DNA from: an uncultured Pirellulaceae bacterium
GTDB taxonomy: Bacteria > Planctomycetota > Planctomycetia > Pirellulales > Pirellulaceae
Length of the DNA stretch: 64,000 nucleotides
Assembly: GCA_937929805.1 (NCBI GenBank)
Contig: CALFUT010000031.1
Location: 124,001 to 188,000 of the forward strand
Direction of reading: 5' to 3'
Positions 7,843 to 17,129 of this stretch are shown piece after piece. The first letter of the stretch is position 1. Each line of letters begins with the position of its first letter. Both the position numbers and the translations under genes were made by a program. The notes under the pieces are model-generated. The model saw only the letters and a program-made list of their open reading frames with translations. It was not told the origin of the DNA and did not search any database.

Positions 7843-9774
7843 ATGAAGCCCCTCCCGTATTTTGCTTTGCTAATATTCCTCGCCGCCTTGGCGAGCCTTA
7901 CCGACAGCGCTTGCGCCCAAGAACCGATCCACGGCAGTGTGAAACGGGGTGGTCTGACCGACGGCCTGATCAGCCGGACTCAATTACGGTCTTTGATCAA
8001 CCGAGCCCCCAACCACGACAACCCGCTGCGCCAACCCGCGCCGCCAAGAGCGCAACCAAATCTTCTTCCAACACCAACGCCGCCACTGACGCCGCCGCAA
8101 AGGATTCACGATCCGCAAGTCGCCCCCATGACTTGGCAGCAGGAAGTGACTGCGGAAGAGCGTGCTGAAGCGGACGACGTTGATTCCAATTCCGATTTCC
8201 AACCTGCCGAAACGTCCAAAGAGGCGGCAGCGCCGTTCATGGGACCGCTTCCCAGCCCTGACCTAGAGAGCCAACGGGAGACCATGGGCATGTTGGTCGA
8301 CTTCTCTATCGAGCAACTGGTTTTGGAAATCGGTCATCGTCGCAGCAGACTGGATGCCTCACTTGGAATCGACGACCAGCTGAAAAATGTTCGCTTGAAG
8401 CATCTTGAATCGGCTGAATTGGCTTCTCAAAAAGCGACGCAATATATTTCCCAGCGAAATTCTCTGCAAAACCAAATCGCCAACTTCGACAAGGAACTGG
8501 ATCGGCTTCGAAAGCAAACGCGGACGGTACTTGAGCCACCAGAAACAGACGCGAACATCTCTACCGATCAGCTGCAGATTCAACTACGAAATCTACAGGC
8601 CGAACTGGATCATGAAAAAACAGGCCTGAGAAAAGTTCAGGATCGGATCGGACAACGTGACAAGCGAATGTCAGTGATTCCAGCAGAACGACTCAAAAGC
8701 CGCAACCAAGTGAATGACTTTCACGAGCAATTGTTGAAAAAGCAGGTCTCGGGCACCAGCGAGATCGAAGAGCTGCTTTCGATCCGTGCCCAAGAGTTGT
8801 TATCAAGCACGAAAGTCCAGCTTCTGGACGACGAAGCACATTGGCATGATCTTTCCCGCGAGAAACTGCCGTTGCAAAAATCAATCCATCAGCGAAACAT
8901 CCAGAGGCTCGAAAAAATCATTAACGATTGGAATCATCAAATTGCCGAGCGCAAACAGAGCGAACTGGAACTTCAGATTCAGATGGCTCGCCAGGCTGCC
9001 TTCGAAACCCACCCAGCTTTGAGAGAATTTTCTCTGGAGACATCACGACTGGCCCAGAGTCGAGTCGACCTAGCCGAGGTTAGCCGACAGTTACAAAATG
9101 AAAAACTAAACATTGAAAAGCAACAGCATGGCATTCAGCAACAGCTGCAAGATTTGGAAAAGCACGAAGAAGCTTTTAAAAATGGCGGCGATTCGGAAAG
9201 CAATCAAACGCTGATCGAAGCCCATCGAAAGTTGATCCTCCCCTGGGAAACCATGGCTCGGATCGGCCAGCTAAAACGAGAGCTTTTGCTTAACCGGGGC
9301 ACCAAGCTCGCCTTGCGTGAGCAGCTTGACGAAGTCGCCGACCCTCAACAGTTCATCCGGCAGCGTCTCAGCATTACTCACGATGAACCCGTTGCCAATA
9401 CAACGCTGATCGCCATGGCGGAGGAGTCAATCGATAACCACCGGCAGCAACTACTGGCTTTGGTGGGAGAACACGAAAAAGTTCACAGCCTGATCAATGA
9501 CATCAAATCCCGCCGCGAGGAAACGCTAAAGAACATCGAATCGACACGAAAACTGATCGACGCCTACGCACTGTGGGTGCGAGACGCGGCGCCAGTCAAC
9601 GTTGACTTGCTGAACGAATCACGTCTTGGTGCTGCCGAGTTTTTTGCGACGGACCAATGGAAGAAGCTAGGACGATCGGTGGTTGCCAACGTTGAACAAC
9701 GTCCATGGAGACCGACGGTCGGGTTGCTGGGTCTGCTGACCACGTTCGCCATTGGCAGGAGATTCAAGGGCTAA
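7843..9774 (+). CDS. Exported coiled-coil protein, MscK-like periplasmic domain
   Basis: The ATG at 7843 gives 643 residues beginning with a clear signal peptide (LPYFALLIFLAALASLTDSA, cleavage near CAQ). A Pro-rich linker (about residues 50-95) is followed by roughly 450 residues of charged, Leu/Gln/Glu-rich heptad-like sequence, typical of coiled coil. A short hydrophobic segment (VGLLGLLTTFAIG) sits at the very end. In MscK/KefA-type channels a large coiled-coil periplasmic domain precedes the membrane part within one polypeptide. Here the corresponding piece is a separate gene, whose stop lies one base before the start of the MscS-domain gene. It probably forms the extracytoplasmic part of that channel. 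A frameshift that splits one original gene cannot be excluded from a single sequence. Confidence 0.75.
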   Translation: MKPLPYFALLIFLAALASLTDSACAQEPIHGSVKRGGLTDGLISRTQLRSLINRAPNHDNPLRQPAPPRAQPNLLPTPTPPLTPPQRIHDPQVAPMTWQQEVTAEERAEADDVDSNSDFQPAETSKEAAAPFMGPLPSPDLESQRETMGMLVDFSIEQLVLEIGHRRSRLDASLGIDDQLKNVRLKHLESAELASQKATQYISQRNSLQNQIANFDKELDRLRKQTRTVLEPPETDANISTDQLQIQLRNLQAELDHEKTGLRKVQDRIGQRDKRMSVIPAERLKSRNQVNDFHEQLLKKQVSGTSEIEELLSIRAQELLSSTKVQLLDDEAHWHDLSREKLPLQKSIHQRNIQRLEKIINDWNHQIAERKQSELELQIQMARQAAFETHPALREFSLETSRLAQSRVDLAEVSRQLQNEKLNIEKQQHGIQQQLQDLEKHEEAFKNGGDSESNQTLIEAHRKLILPWETMARIGQLKRELLLNRGTKLALREQLDEVADPQQFIRQRLSITHDEPVANTTLIAMAEESIDNHRQQLLALVGEHEKVHSLINDIKSRREETLKNIESTRKLIDAYALWVRDAAPVNVDLLNESRLGAAEFFATDQWKKLGRSVVANVEQRPWRPTVGLLGLLTTFAIGRRFKG

Positions 9775-9775
9775 C

Positions 9776-11617
9776 ATGGAAGTGTCAAACTCAGATCATC
9801 GTCTTGCCGAAGACATTCGCTGCCATTCACGATTTGGCCCGACCCTCGGGGCGACAGTCCACAGCATCTGCAACGCTGTTCTGCTACCGCTGTTGTTGCT
9901 GATCGTGGCGTGGCAATTGGCACCCGCTTGGGAACTGATGACGCTTGAGGGAAGCGTGCACCATGCCATCGTGGGAATCGTACCGAGCCTGTTTCTTTCA
10001 ATGCTGATGCTGTATGCCTTCCGGTCAGGCGGACTGGCACCGCGAAACTTTGGCTGGTCAAGCTCACTCTGTTCCGGGATTTGCAACGGAGTCCGTTGCT
10101 TTGTCTGGCTGGCTTTGCCTTTAAAATTCCTCTGCGACTCGCTGGAAACATTCCAAAACGGAGCGTGGCAAAACTCGCTGGGCCGATTAATCTTCGTGGC
10201 CATGCTGATGACGATTGCCGTTGCCATTCATCTTGCCACCCGTGGCATCAATCAGTGGCGGGACTCGTTGTTGGCCGCCAATGGACTATCGCACACTCGC
10301 GTCCAACGGCGGAAACACCGCGAAAACCTTCTCAATGGTGGCCCGATCGATGTCAGCATGCTGGGCGGGCATTCGCTGATGGCTTCGCTGCGCAGGTTTG
10401 TGTTATTGATCGTCACGATGGTGCCCATGGTGTTCGCAGGTCTGTCGATCGCCGGTTACCACTACACGGCTCTTCAGATGACACGCCGAGCCATGTTGAC
10501 TGTGCTGCTGGCGGGCGTCATCGCGTTGGTCGCTGGACTGGTTAGCCGAATGCTGCTGGTGGCTCAGTTCCGCGTCAAACTCCACCAGCTGAAACGAAAT
10601 GAAACAGGGCACATTGGCGAAAACGAATCGATCAACATTTCCGAGATCTCCACGCAAGTCAATCAACTGTTACGAGCCACTGCGTTGGTGGCGGTGCTGG
10701 TTACAGGCTGGCACATTTGGTCGGAAGTTTCGCCAACCATTCGCTTTCTGGAAGGCTTCACGCTCTTTGAGAAAAAAGGGCCTGACGGTGAAGTGATCTC
10801 AGTGACGACAGCCAGCCACTTGCTGATGGGCTTGGCCACGCTGTGCATCACTTGGGTTCTTAGTCGCAACCTGCCGGGATTGTTGGAATTGACTCTGATC
10901 GATCGCCTGCCATTGGACAAAGGAGGCCGCTATGCGATCTCGTTTGTGTTCCGCTATCTAGTGGGACTGTTGGGAATCGTCCTCGCCTGCAAAGTGCTCG
11001 GCTTTTCTTGGAACAGTGTTCAGTGGCTCGCGGGAGCACTTGCCTTGGGTCTTGGATTCGGCTTGCAAGAGATATTCGCGAATTTGATCTCGGGGATCAT
11101 CATCTTGATCGAGCGCCCGGTGCGAGTGGGCGATTTTGTTTCCATCAACGGCATCACTGGACACGTTTCACAAATGCAGCTGCGAGCCACCACCATTCGT
11201 GACCTCGACATGCGTGAGCTGATCATTCCCAACAAAAAATTCATCACCGACGACGTAATGAACTGGACCCTAAGCGATCAGATGGCTCGAATGATCATGA
11301 CCATCGGCGTGGCATACGAATCAGATACGGAACTTGTGCAAGACACGCTGCTATCGATTGCCAAACAGCATCCGTTGGTTCTTAATATTCCGGCTCCCGA
11401 GGTCGTGTTCAGTAAGTTCGGTGATTCAACCCTCGATTTTGAACTCCGGGTGATCGTGCCCAAACGAGACTTGTTTGCCAAGGTCAAGCACGAACTCAAC
11501 ATGGCGATCAACAAGGCATTCCGTGAAAAACAAATCGAAATCGCCTTCCCTCAACGCGAGATTCGGGTCAAATCTGATGCGGCGGCTGTTGGCCTAGCGA
11601 CTCGCAAAGCGGCATAG
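9776..11617 (+). CDS. Mechanosensitive ion channel (MscS domain, MscK-like)
   Basis: The ATG at 9776 gives 613 residues; the frame itself is open from 9752, overlapping the preceding gene. Around ten hydrophobic segments precede the MscS core. The pore helix and beta domain are clear: WLAGALALGLGFGLQEIFAN, then GIIILIERPVRVGDFV, and the later beta-domain block RDLDMRELIIPNKKFI. MscS-family channels open under membrane tension to release solutes on hypo-osmotic shock. The extra N-terminal membrane segments place it in the large MscK/YbdG-type group. It is probably co-translated with the exported coiled-coil gene one base upstream. Together the two products (643 + 613 residues) have about the size of one MscK protein. 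Confidence 0.9.
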   Translation: MEVSNSDHRLAEDIRCHSRFGPTLGATVHSICNAVLLPLLLLIVAWQLAPAWELMTLEGSVHHAIVGIVPSLFLSMLMLYAFRSGGLAPRNFGWSSSLCSGICNGVRCFVWLALPLKFLCDSLETFQNGAWQNSLGRLIFVAMLMTIAVAIHLATRGINQWRDSLLAANGLSHTRVQRRKHRENLLNGGPIDVSMLGGHSLMASLRRFVLLIVTMVPMVFAGLSIAGYHYTALQMTRRAMLTVLLAGVIALVAGLVSRMLLVAQFRVKLHQLKRNETGHIGENESINISEISTQVNQLLRATALVAVLVTGWHIWSEVSPTIRFLEGFTLFEKKGPDGEVISVTTASHLLMGLATLCITWVLSRNLPGLLELTLIDRLPLDKGGRYAISFVFRYLVGLLGIVLACKVLGFSWNSVQWLAGALALGLGFGLQEIFANLISGIIILIERPVRVGDFVSINGITGHVSQMQLRATTIRDLDMRELIIPNKKFITDDVMNWTLSDQMARMIMTIGVAYESDTELVQDTLLSIAKQHPLVLNIPAPEVVFSKFGDSTLDFELRVIVPKRDLFAKVKHELNMAINKAFREKQIEIAFPQREIRVKSDAAAVGLATRKAA

Positions 11618-11930
11618 GTTCAATGACCGACGGTTGTCGTCCGCCGCTTCCAAGGTCCCTTACGCCAAACACTTTCGGGAACGATCAAATCGCGACGTCC
11701 CCGACGAATGTTTGTCATGCACGGGCAAGGGCAGGGCGGTTGCCAAAAAACATGACTTTCGCAGTTTCAACGATCGGTTTGCGTTAAAGAATCGCCCGTG
11801 TGGCTCTTTGGCATTTCTGCTGACTCAGCTAAAATGAGTTGAATTGAACTCGCGGCTGTTCGGTCAAGCCTCTGACCAGTCGGCAACTTACCGGCGAGAC
11901 CTCTCCACCATACTAGCGTCAGGAAATCTT

Positions 11931-12797
11931 GTGTCTGATGGTCAGAACTTTATCGGCCCGTACCAAGTGCTGAAAACAATCCGCAGCGGCACTAGCACCG
12001 ATGTTTTCGAAGCGCTTCGTGGCGGCAGCAACAAACGTATTGCTCTGAAAGTTCTGCGAAAGAAATTTCACAAGGACAAGGAAGAAGTTCGGCAACTGAA
12101 GCACGAGGCGAACATCGGCACAGATTTGGATCACCCCAACGTGATCAAGATTCATGAGTTCTACAACGAACAGAATGCGATGCTGATCTCGATGGAGCTG
12201 TTTCACGCTCCGAACATGAAAATCGTGATGCGTGAGAAACCCGAACTGATCGCGCCGAACGTCGCGCCGATCATTCGGCAGTGTGCAAAAAGCTTACAGC
12301 ACTTGCACGACCGAGGATGGGTCCATTGCGACGTGAAGCCGGACAACTACCTTCTGAATGACGAGTCCGTGGTCAAGTTGATTGACTTTTCGATCGCCGT
12401 GAAGCTGAAGCAGGGCATGCTGGGCTCACTGCTGGGCGGACGGCCCAAGCACATTCAGGGAACACGCAGCTACATGGCACCCGAGCAGATTCGACGGAAG
12501 ACACCGGACGCTCGAACGGACATCTACGGATTGGGGTGTGTCGTGTTCGAATTGATGGCCGGCCGTGCTCCATACTCAGGTACCTCGCCGGATGACCTAT
12601 TGAATAAACATTTGACCGCATCGCTACCTTCGCTGGAGGCCTACAGCGGCGCTTCGAAGGACATGGCTGCTTTGGTCAAGAAAATGATTGCCAAAAAACC
12701 AGAGAACCGATTCGAGAGCATGGCTCATTTTCTGGACGCATTGAAGAAGATACAAATTTACCGTGGTGGCAAACGCCCCGAAGGCTTTGTGAGATAA
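11931..12797 (+). CDS. Ser/Thr protein kinase-like protein with altered catalytic motifs
   Basis: GTG at 11931, seven bases after AGGA, gives a 288-residue single-domain kinase; TTG at 11844 is a longer alternative. Lys40 (IALKVL) is the ATP-binding lysine. The catalytic loop is HCDVKPDN with Asp134, so the Arg of HRD is Cys. The metal motif is DFS (Asp152) instead of DFG. The glycine-rich loop is degenerate (IRSGTSTDVFEA). MAPEQ and DIYGLG, in the region of the APE motif and helix F, are normal. No membrane segment or sensor domain is visible, so it should be cytoplasmic. The retained Lys and both Asp residues leave activity possible, but the changes suggest a specialised or weak kinase. No operon partner is apparent. 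Confidence 0.8.
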   Translation: MSDGQNFIGPYQVLKTIRSGTSTDVFEALRGGSNKRIALKVLRKKFHKDKEEVRQLKHEANIGTDLDHPNVIKIHEFYNEQNAMLISMELFHAPNMKIVMREKPELIAPNVAPIIRQCAKSLQHLHDRGWVHCDVKPDNYLLNDESVVKLIDFSIAVKLKQGMLGSLLGGRPKHIQGTRSYMAPEQIRRKTPDARTDIYGLGCVVFELMAGRAPYSGTSPDDLLNKHLTASLPSLEAYSGASKDMAALVKKMIAKKPENRFESMAHFLDALKKIQIYRGGKRPEGFVR

Positions 12798-12855
12798 GGC
12801 CTGCACGCCAACGAAACACACTCTTGCACAAACATTGGCGGACTGAAGAGCCTTT

Positions 12856-12924
12856 ACGGCTGAATAATTTTGGACGGCTGAATAACCTTGGGCGGGTGCC
12901 ATGCCTCACGCTTGCGTGAGCATG
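12856..12924. repeat. Tandem 18-bp duplication followed by a dispersed palindromic repeat (copy A)
   Basis: Two direct 18-bp copies (12856-12873 ACGGCTGAATAATTTTGG and 12874-12891 ACGGCTGAATAACCTTGG) differ at two positions. They are followed at 12894-12924 by GGGTGCCATG plus the palindrome CTCACGCTTGCGTGAG and CATG. The latter recurs at 14254, 14317, 41484 and 53455. The element lies between the kinase gene and accA. Confidence 0.85.
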
Positions 12925-13001
12925 TTGTTGACCGCTGCGGACGATCAAGAAAAACCTGAACGAGTTTAAAAAACTTGCGATTGAAAAACTGAAAGACATC
13001 A

Positions 13002-13967
13002 ATGGACGACTACCTAGAATTTGAGCAACCTTTGGCGGATCTCGATCAGAAGATCAACCAGCTTCAGCAACAAAGCGATGACTCGGCTGAATCGGCCGAG
13101 CAAATTCGTGAACTGCAACGTCAGCTGACCGAGTTGACTCGAGAAACGTACGGCAGCTTGACGCCATGGCAAACCGTGCAAGTGGCTCGTCATAAAAATC
13201 GACCTCACACCATCGATTACCTGTCGCTAGTTTTTGATGAGTTTGTCGAGCTTCACGGTGACAAACTGTTTGGTGATGACCGCGCGATTCGCGTGGGTTT
13301 CGCCAGCCTTGATCGTACCAAGGTGATGGTGCTTGGCCACCAGAAGGGTCGCACTTTCAATGACCGAACCGAAAACTACTTCGGCTGTGCTCATCCTGAA
13401 GGCTACCGGAAGGCGATGGCAAAGATGCGGATGGCGGCCAAGTACAACCTGCCAGTCATCTGTTTGATCGACACACCGGGTGCGTATCCGGGTATTGGTG
13501 CCGAAGAGCGTGGACAGGCTCAGGTGATTGCCGAAAACATGTACGAGATGTCACGGCTGGAAACGCCCATCATTTGCATCGTGATCGGCGAAGGCGGCAG
13601 CGGCGGCGCGTTGGGGATCGGCGTCGGTGACCGTGTTGCCGTGCTGGAACACGCTTATTACTCAGTAATCAGTCCTGAGGGTTGTGCGGGTATTTTGTGG
13701 AAAGGCGCTCAACATGCCGAGAAAGCGGCCACAGCTTTGAAGTTCACATCCGACCATTTGCTGAAGATGGGGATCGTCGACGACGTCATTCCAGAGCCAC
13801 TCGGCGGAGCTCATCGCGATCACCACAAGATGGCGGCCACCATGCGATCTTATCTTGGCAAGCAGCTCAAAGATTTGAAGCAGCAGGAAATGAGCACGCT
13901 TCTTGAAGGACGCTACGAGAAGTTCCGCCGCATTGGCGAGTTCGTGGAAAGCGAAGCGGTCAGCTGA
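13002..13967 (+). CDS. accA: Acetyl-CoA carboxylase carboxyltransferase subunit alpha
   Basis: AccA and AccD together transfer the carboxyl group from biotin carboxyl carrier protein to acetyl-CoA, making malonyl-CoA for fatty acid synthesis. The 321-residue product has the family length. It opens with the usual helical N-terminus (residues 1-60), followed by HPEGYRKAMAKMRMA, LIDTPGAYPGIGAEERGQ and IGEGGSGGALGIGVGDR, which form the acyl-CoA and oxyanion sites, and ends with a Lys/Gln-rich helix. No zinc ribbon is present, which separates it from AccD. The start is ATG 13002, with only a weak ribosome site (GAAAG). The gene stands alone between repeat-bearing gaps. Confidence 0.96.
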   Translation: MDDYLEFEQPLADLDQKINQLQQQSDDSAESAEQIRELQRQLTELTRETYGSLTPWQTVQVARHKNRPHTIDYLSLVFDEFVELHGDKLFGDDRAIRVGFASLDRTKVMVLGHQKGRTFNDRTENYFGCAHPEGYRKAMAKMRMAAKYNLPVICLIDTPGAYPGIGAEERGQAQVIAENMYEMSRLETPIICIVIGEGGSGGALGIGVGDRVAVLEHAYYSVISPEGCAGILWKGAQHAEKAATALKFTSDHLLKMGIVDDVIPEPLGGAHRDHHKMAATMRSYLGKQLKDLKQQEMSTLLEGRYEKFRRIGEFVESEAVS

Positions 13968-14357
13968 TCTGATTCGAGTTATCAACCGATTCGCCGCAAG
14001 CACTTGGGTTCACTCCAAGGACTCGTTTTTATCTGGCAAGTGACTTTGGAAGCCGGTTGCTTAGCCAAGAAACGAAGGCAACCGACGAGCCAAGAAAAGC
14101 TGCCGGGCAAGGAAACCACGCCTTTTTCTGCCTCTACCCAACGTCCGATAATGTTTCTTATGTTCGGTTAGAGCCCCATGTTTCCTTGGGGTTTCGCGTT
14201 TTTGGCCGCGAAGCGTGGTCCCGCTCTGCAGCAACGCACTTGCTTAGCCAAACGGGCTCACGCAAGCGTGAGGCATGGCACCCGGCTGCGGAAACTTAAT
14301 TGCATTGGCTGCACTGCATGCTCACGCAAGCGTTGGTTTGAAAGCGGCCGGTTGACT
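13968..14357. other. Repeat-bearing intergenic gap
   Basis: This 390-base stretch between accA and the convergent cvpA-family gene holds no convincing gene. It contains several short complementary stretches (for example CCCCATGTTTCCTTGGGG at about 14173) and two copies of the dispersed palindromic repeat (14254-14283 and 14317-14333). Open frames here translate the repeat itself and are not credible proteins. Confidence 0.6.
14254..14333. repeat. Dispersed palindromic repeat, copies B and C
   Basis: Copy B (14254-14283) reads GGG, CTCACGCAAGCGTGAG, GCATGGCACCC, the reverse complement of copy A. Copy C (14317-14333, CATGCTCACGCAAGCGT) is a truncated copy in the same orientation, about 35 bases further on. 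Finding full and partial copies side by side suggests local duplication followed by decay. Confidence 0.85.
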
Positions 14358-15437
14358 CTACCGCTGAGCGTTCGCCTCGATCGCCCGACGGGTGCCGTCA
14401 ATCGCTCGGTCGAGCAAATCTTTTGAGTTCACTCGAAAGTTCAAATCAGGCCAGCCGATGGCGGTTTGCGCTGGAGGCTGAGCTTGCGGCGCTGGCTGAG
14501 CGGGCGTCGGTTGCTGGTATGAGCCATAGCCGGAATTGGTTTGCGGCTGGGCTTGATACGCTGGCTGCTGGTAACTCTGATTGTTCCGATAACCGGTGTT
14601 GCCCTGATATCCAGTTTGAGGATAGCCGTTGTTCGCAACAGGTGGCTGTGGATTGCGTTGGACTTGCCATTGTCCCTGATAGGTCGGAACTTGGTTCGGA
14701 TTCTGCGTGTAGCTACCTGATGTGTACTGACCGCTGGTCGGCAGACCGTTAGATGATTGGGCCGGCTGTCCGTAGGTTGGCTGAGTTGCCGGCTGCTGAT
14801 ACGACGGTGCCGCAGTGACCGGGCCCGTGTTTCTTCCAACCACCGGCCAGATCGAACCACCGGCTGCTTGCTGATTGTTCTGAGTTCCAAAAATTGGCTC
14901 GACCGCAGGTAAATTGCCATTGGGATCAACGATTCGGTCGTTGAAGTCGGCGATGTAAGGGTCGATATATTTGTGAATCTCAGTCGGAACGACGGCAGAT
15001 AGCTGATTGATTCCTCGAACGATGTAGCCACCCGATCGTGATGAATAGATCGCGTTTCGAGCCGTATTGCCCAGCAAAGTCACTGCGAACATCGTGACGA
15101 CCATGCAAAGCAGGGCACCCTTCACCGCGCCTAGAATCGCGCCAGCCTGACGATCGAAACCGTTCAGTTCCATCGCTCGGATTCGGCCCTTGACCATCGC
15201 GAAAACCGACCAAACGACCAGCGATGTTCCCAAGAACAGGATCAACATGGCGGCAAATTGATTCCACGGCTCCTCGGCAGAGATAAACCGGGCGACTTGC
15301 CAGCGGAAAGTCATGGAGACAAAGTAGCTGAGAAAAATGGCGGCGACAGAAGCAACTTGCCAAGCAAGCCCCTTCCACAAACCAAACAGGATCGCACCAA
15401 TAAAAACAATTAACATCACCAAGTCGTAAAGCGACAT
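14358..15437 (-). CDS. CvpA family membrane protein with Gln/Pro-rich tail
   Basis: A 359-residue protein on the minus strand. The first 170 residues contain four hydrophobic segments in the CvpA arrangement: LYDLVMLIVFIGAILFGLWK with its GLWKGLAWQ continuation, then AAIFLSYFVS, AMLILFLGTSLVVWSVF, and GAILGAVKGALLCMVVTMF. CvpA proteins are inner-membrane proteins named for colicin V production and are linked in other bacteria to envelope stress. Their molecular role is poorly known. The family is usually about 160-230 residues. Here about 150 extra residues rich in Q, P, N, Y and G form a probably disordered tail, seen in planctomycete members. The gene ends 390 bp from convergent accA. Confidence 0.8.
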   Translation of the reverse strand: MSLYDLVMLIVFIGAILFGLWKGLAWQVASVAAIFLSYFVSMTFRWQVARFISAEEPWNQFAAMLILFLGTSLVVWSVFAMVKGRIRAMELNGFDRQAGAILGAVKGALLCMVVTMFAVTLLGNTARNAIYSSRSGGYIVRGINQLSAVVPTEIHKYIDPYIADFNDRIVDPNGNLPAVEPIFGTQNNQQAAGGSIWPVVGRNTGPVTAAPSYQQPATQPTYGQPAQSSNGLPTSGQYTSGSYTQNPNQVPTYQGQWQVQRNPQPPVANNGYPQTGYQGNTGYRNNQSYQQPAYQAQPQTNSGYGSYQQPTPAQPAPQAQPPAQTAIGWPDLNFRVNSKDLLDRAIDGTRRAIEANAQR

Positions 15438-15806
15438 GGGTCTCCTCCGTGAAGTGTTCTAAAATCGCGCGGTGCTTTGTCACCGCTCAATGCCCGGGGT
15501 GGCAATCGACGGGAGTTACCGAAAACTGCGAAGATATGCCGTCTGCCAACTCGAAACTCTACAAGCCACAAAGCACAAGGGATTAGACTGAAATCCTTGA
15601 ATTGACTCAATAGAAATACTTGCGGGCATGAACCGCGTGACAAGTACGGCAGAAATCGCCTGATGGTTTTTGCTAGCGGTGCCCTGCTCCGCCGGATCGG
15701 GATTGAGTCAACTCGTGTCGGCAATGTCTAATTGGTACATGAACGCGCGATGAATTCGCAGTCTCTGCCGTTCGCTTACGAAAATGGATTTTCGTTGCTT
15801 TGAATC
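15438..15806. other. Intergenic gap between divergent genes
   Basis: 369 bases separate the divergent starts of the CvpA-family gene (minus) and the YdjM-like gene (plus), so promoters for both should lie here. A minus-strand open frame across 15416-15724 overlaps the CvpA start and has no family features. I see no RNA gene or repeat. Confidence 0.55.
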
Positions 15807-16568
15807 ATGGCCGATTTCAAAACTCACATCACCGCCAGCACGTCACTCGGTTTGATTTACTCAACCGCAGCGTTCTACACCTACGGCGTGCCACTTGAGC
15901 ATTGCCTGATTGCCGGCGGCCTATGTAGTGCATCGGGAATGTTACCCGACTTAGACAGTAGCAGCGGAATTCCTCAGCGCGAGATGTTGGCGTTTTTGTC
16001 GGTGTTCGTCCCGATGCTGATGCTGCCGCGTTTTGAGGCGATGTACTTGAAGCCTGAACACATGGTGCTGGCCACGGGACTGCTGTACCTGCTGATTCGG
16101 TTTGGTGTTGGCGGGCTATTCAAACGCTACGCAAAACATCGAGGCATGTGGCACAGTATTCCGGCCGCTTTGATCGCGGGAATGATCGCGTTCCTAATCA
16201 GCTTTTCGGGCTCCACCGAAATTCGCATCTTCAAAGCTTGGGCGGTCGTGATGGGCTTTCTTTCACACTTGGTTCTGGATGAGATTTACTCGGTCGACTG
16301 GCAGGGAAAAAAGATCAGGGTCAAACGCAGCTTTGGTACGGCGTTGAAACTGTTCGGTAAGAAACCGAGCCTAAACATGCTGATCTATACCAAAGTGATT
16401 ATCTTGGCGATCATGATCGCAAGCGACGAATATCTGATGGACTGCTACTGCGGCACAGGGGAACAGCAAACCAAATCCGGATTCGATTGGGTGCTGCATT
16501 ATTTCCACCAACATGGTCAGGAATTTGACCATGCGGCTGCAAGCGAGACGCCCGACATGTTTCGCTAG
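15807..16568 (+). CDS. YdjM-like membrane-bound metal-dependent hydrolase
   Basis: A 253-residue integral membrane protein with about six hydrophobic segments. The signature clusters are present: FKTHITAST at the N-terminus, GMLPDLDSSSG (about residues 45-55) with an Asp pair, HRGMWHSIPAAL (about residues 111-122) with two His, and HLVLDEIYSVDW (about residues 153-164). The order His, Asp-x-Asp, His-x4-His, His-x3-Asp is that of the DUF457/YdjM family, whose members are considered membrane metal-dependent hydrolases because of these residues. No substrate is established. The stop is 37 bases from the end of convergent dtd. Confidence 0.8.
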   Translation: MADFKTHITASTSLGLIYSTAAFYTYGVPLEHCLIAGGLCSASGMLPDLDSSSGIPQREMLAFLSVFVPMLMLPRFEAMYLKPEHMVLATGLLYLLIRFGVGGLFKRYAKHRGMWHSIPAALIAGMIAFLISFSGSTEIRIFKAWAVVMGFLSHLVLDEIYSVDWQGKKIRVKRSFGTALKLFGKKPSLNMLIYTKVIILAIMIASDEYLMDCYCGTGEQQTKSGFDWVLHYFHQHGQEFDHAAASETPDMFR

Positions 16569-16605
16569 ACTCTTTGAAGTAGTTGCTTACTCAAAACTGG
16601 ATCAC

Positions 16606-17055
16606 TCAAAACCGCTTGCGACTGTCGAGCAAAATCGTCACCGGGCCATCGTTGATCAATTCGACAGCCATGTCGGCTTGAAAGATTCCTGTTTCGGTCT
16701 GCACGCCCGCCTCGCGACTCATATTGGCGAACTGTTGATACAACTCGTTCGCAATCGCGGGCGCAGCTGCATCCCCGAAACTGGGGCGTTTACCTTTCTG
16801 CACGTTGCCCAGCAGGGTAAACTGGCTGACGACCAGCATTCCGCCGCCGACATCAACCACAGAACGATTCATTTTTCCGTCGTCGTCTGCAAAGATTCGC
16901 AGGCCCAGCGTTTTGCTCACAAGATACGACAGGTCGTTATCACCGTCTTCTTTTTCTACTCCCAGCAGCACAAGTAGACCCTGCGCGATTTCGCCGACCA
17001 CTTTCTGATCGACCGTTACTGAGGCCCGGGTGACTCGTTGGATGACTGCTCGCAT
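16606..17055 (-). CDS. dtd: D-aminoacyl-tRNA deacylase
   Basis: DTD removes D-amino acids (and glycine mischarged on tRNA-Ala) from tRNA, protecting translation. The 149-residue product has the exact family length, starts [16 protein letters not shown], and carries both active-site motifs: SQFTLLG (residues 77-83) and NDGPVT near the C-terminus. Nothing suggests loss of function. Just upstream of the start, on the same strand, lies the word CAGGGTAGGGCGG (17082-17094 as its complement). The next gene on this strand starts over 1.2 kb away and ends 74 bases upstream, so co-transcription with it is possible. Confidence 0.96.
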   Translation of the reverse strand: MRAVIQRVTRASVTVDQKVVGEIAQGLLVLLGVEKEDGDNDLSYLVSKTLGLRIFADDDGKMNRSVVDVGGGMLVVSQFTLLGNVQKGKRPSFGDAAAPAIANELYQQFANMSREAGVQTETGIFQADMAVELINDGPVTILLDSRKRF

Positions 17056-17129
17056 GTGATTGACCTTGCATGACTATTGCCCCGCCCTACCCTGCACTCT
17101 CGACAGCACCTACGGACGCATCGCACACG

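Noticed and set aside
11634-11837. 67-codon frame between the MscS-domain gene and the kinase gene
   Set aside because: No ribosome site, no family resemblance, and it contains a G-rich repeat word.
14057-14426. Plus-strand open frames in the gap between accA and the CvpA-family gene
   Set aside because: They translate the dispersed repeat (HASVRHGT and KREAWHP pieces) and lack ribosome sites.
15416-15724. Minus-strand frame overlapping the CvpA start
   Set aside because: It overlaps the clear start of the CvpA-family gene in another frame and has Arg/Pro-rich shadow composition.
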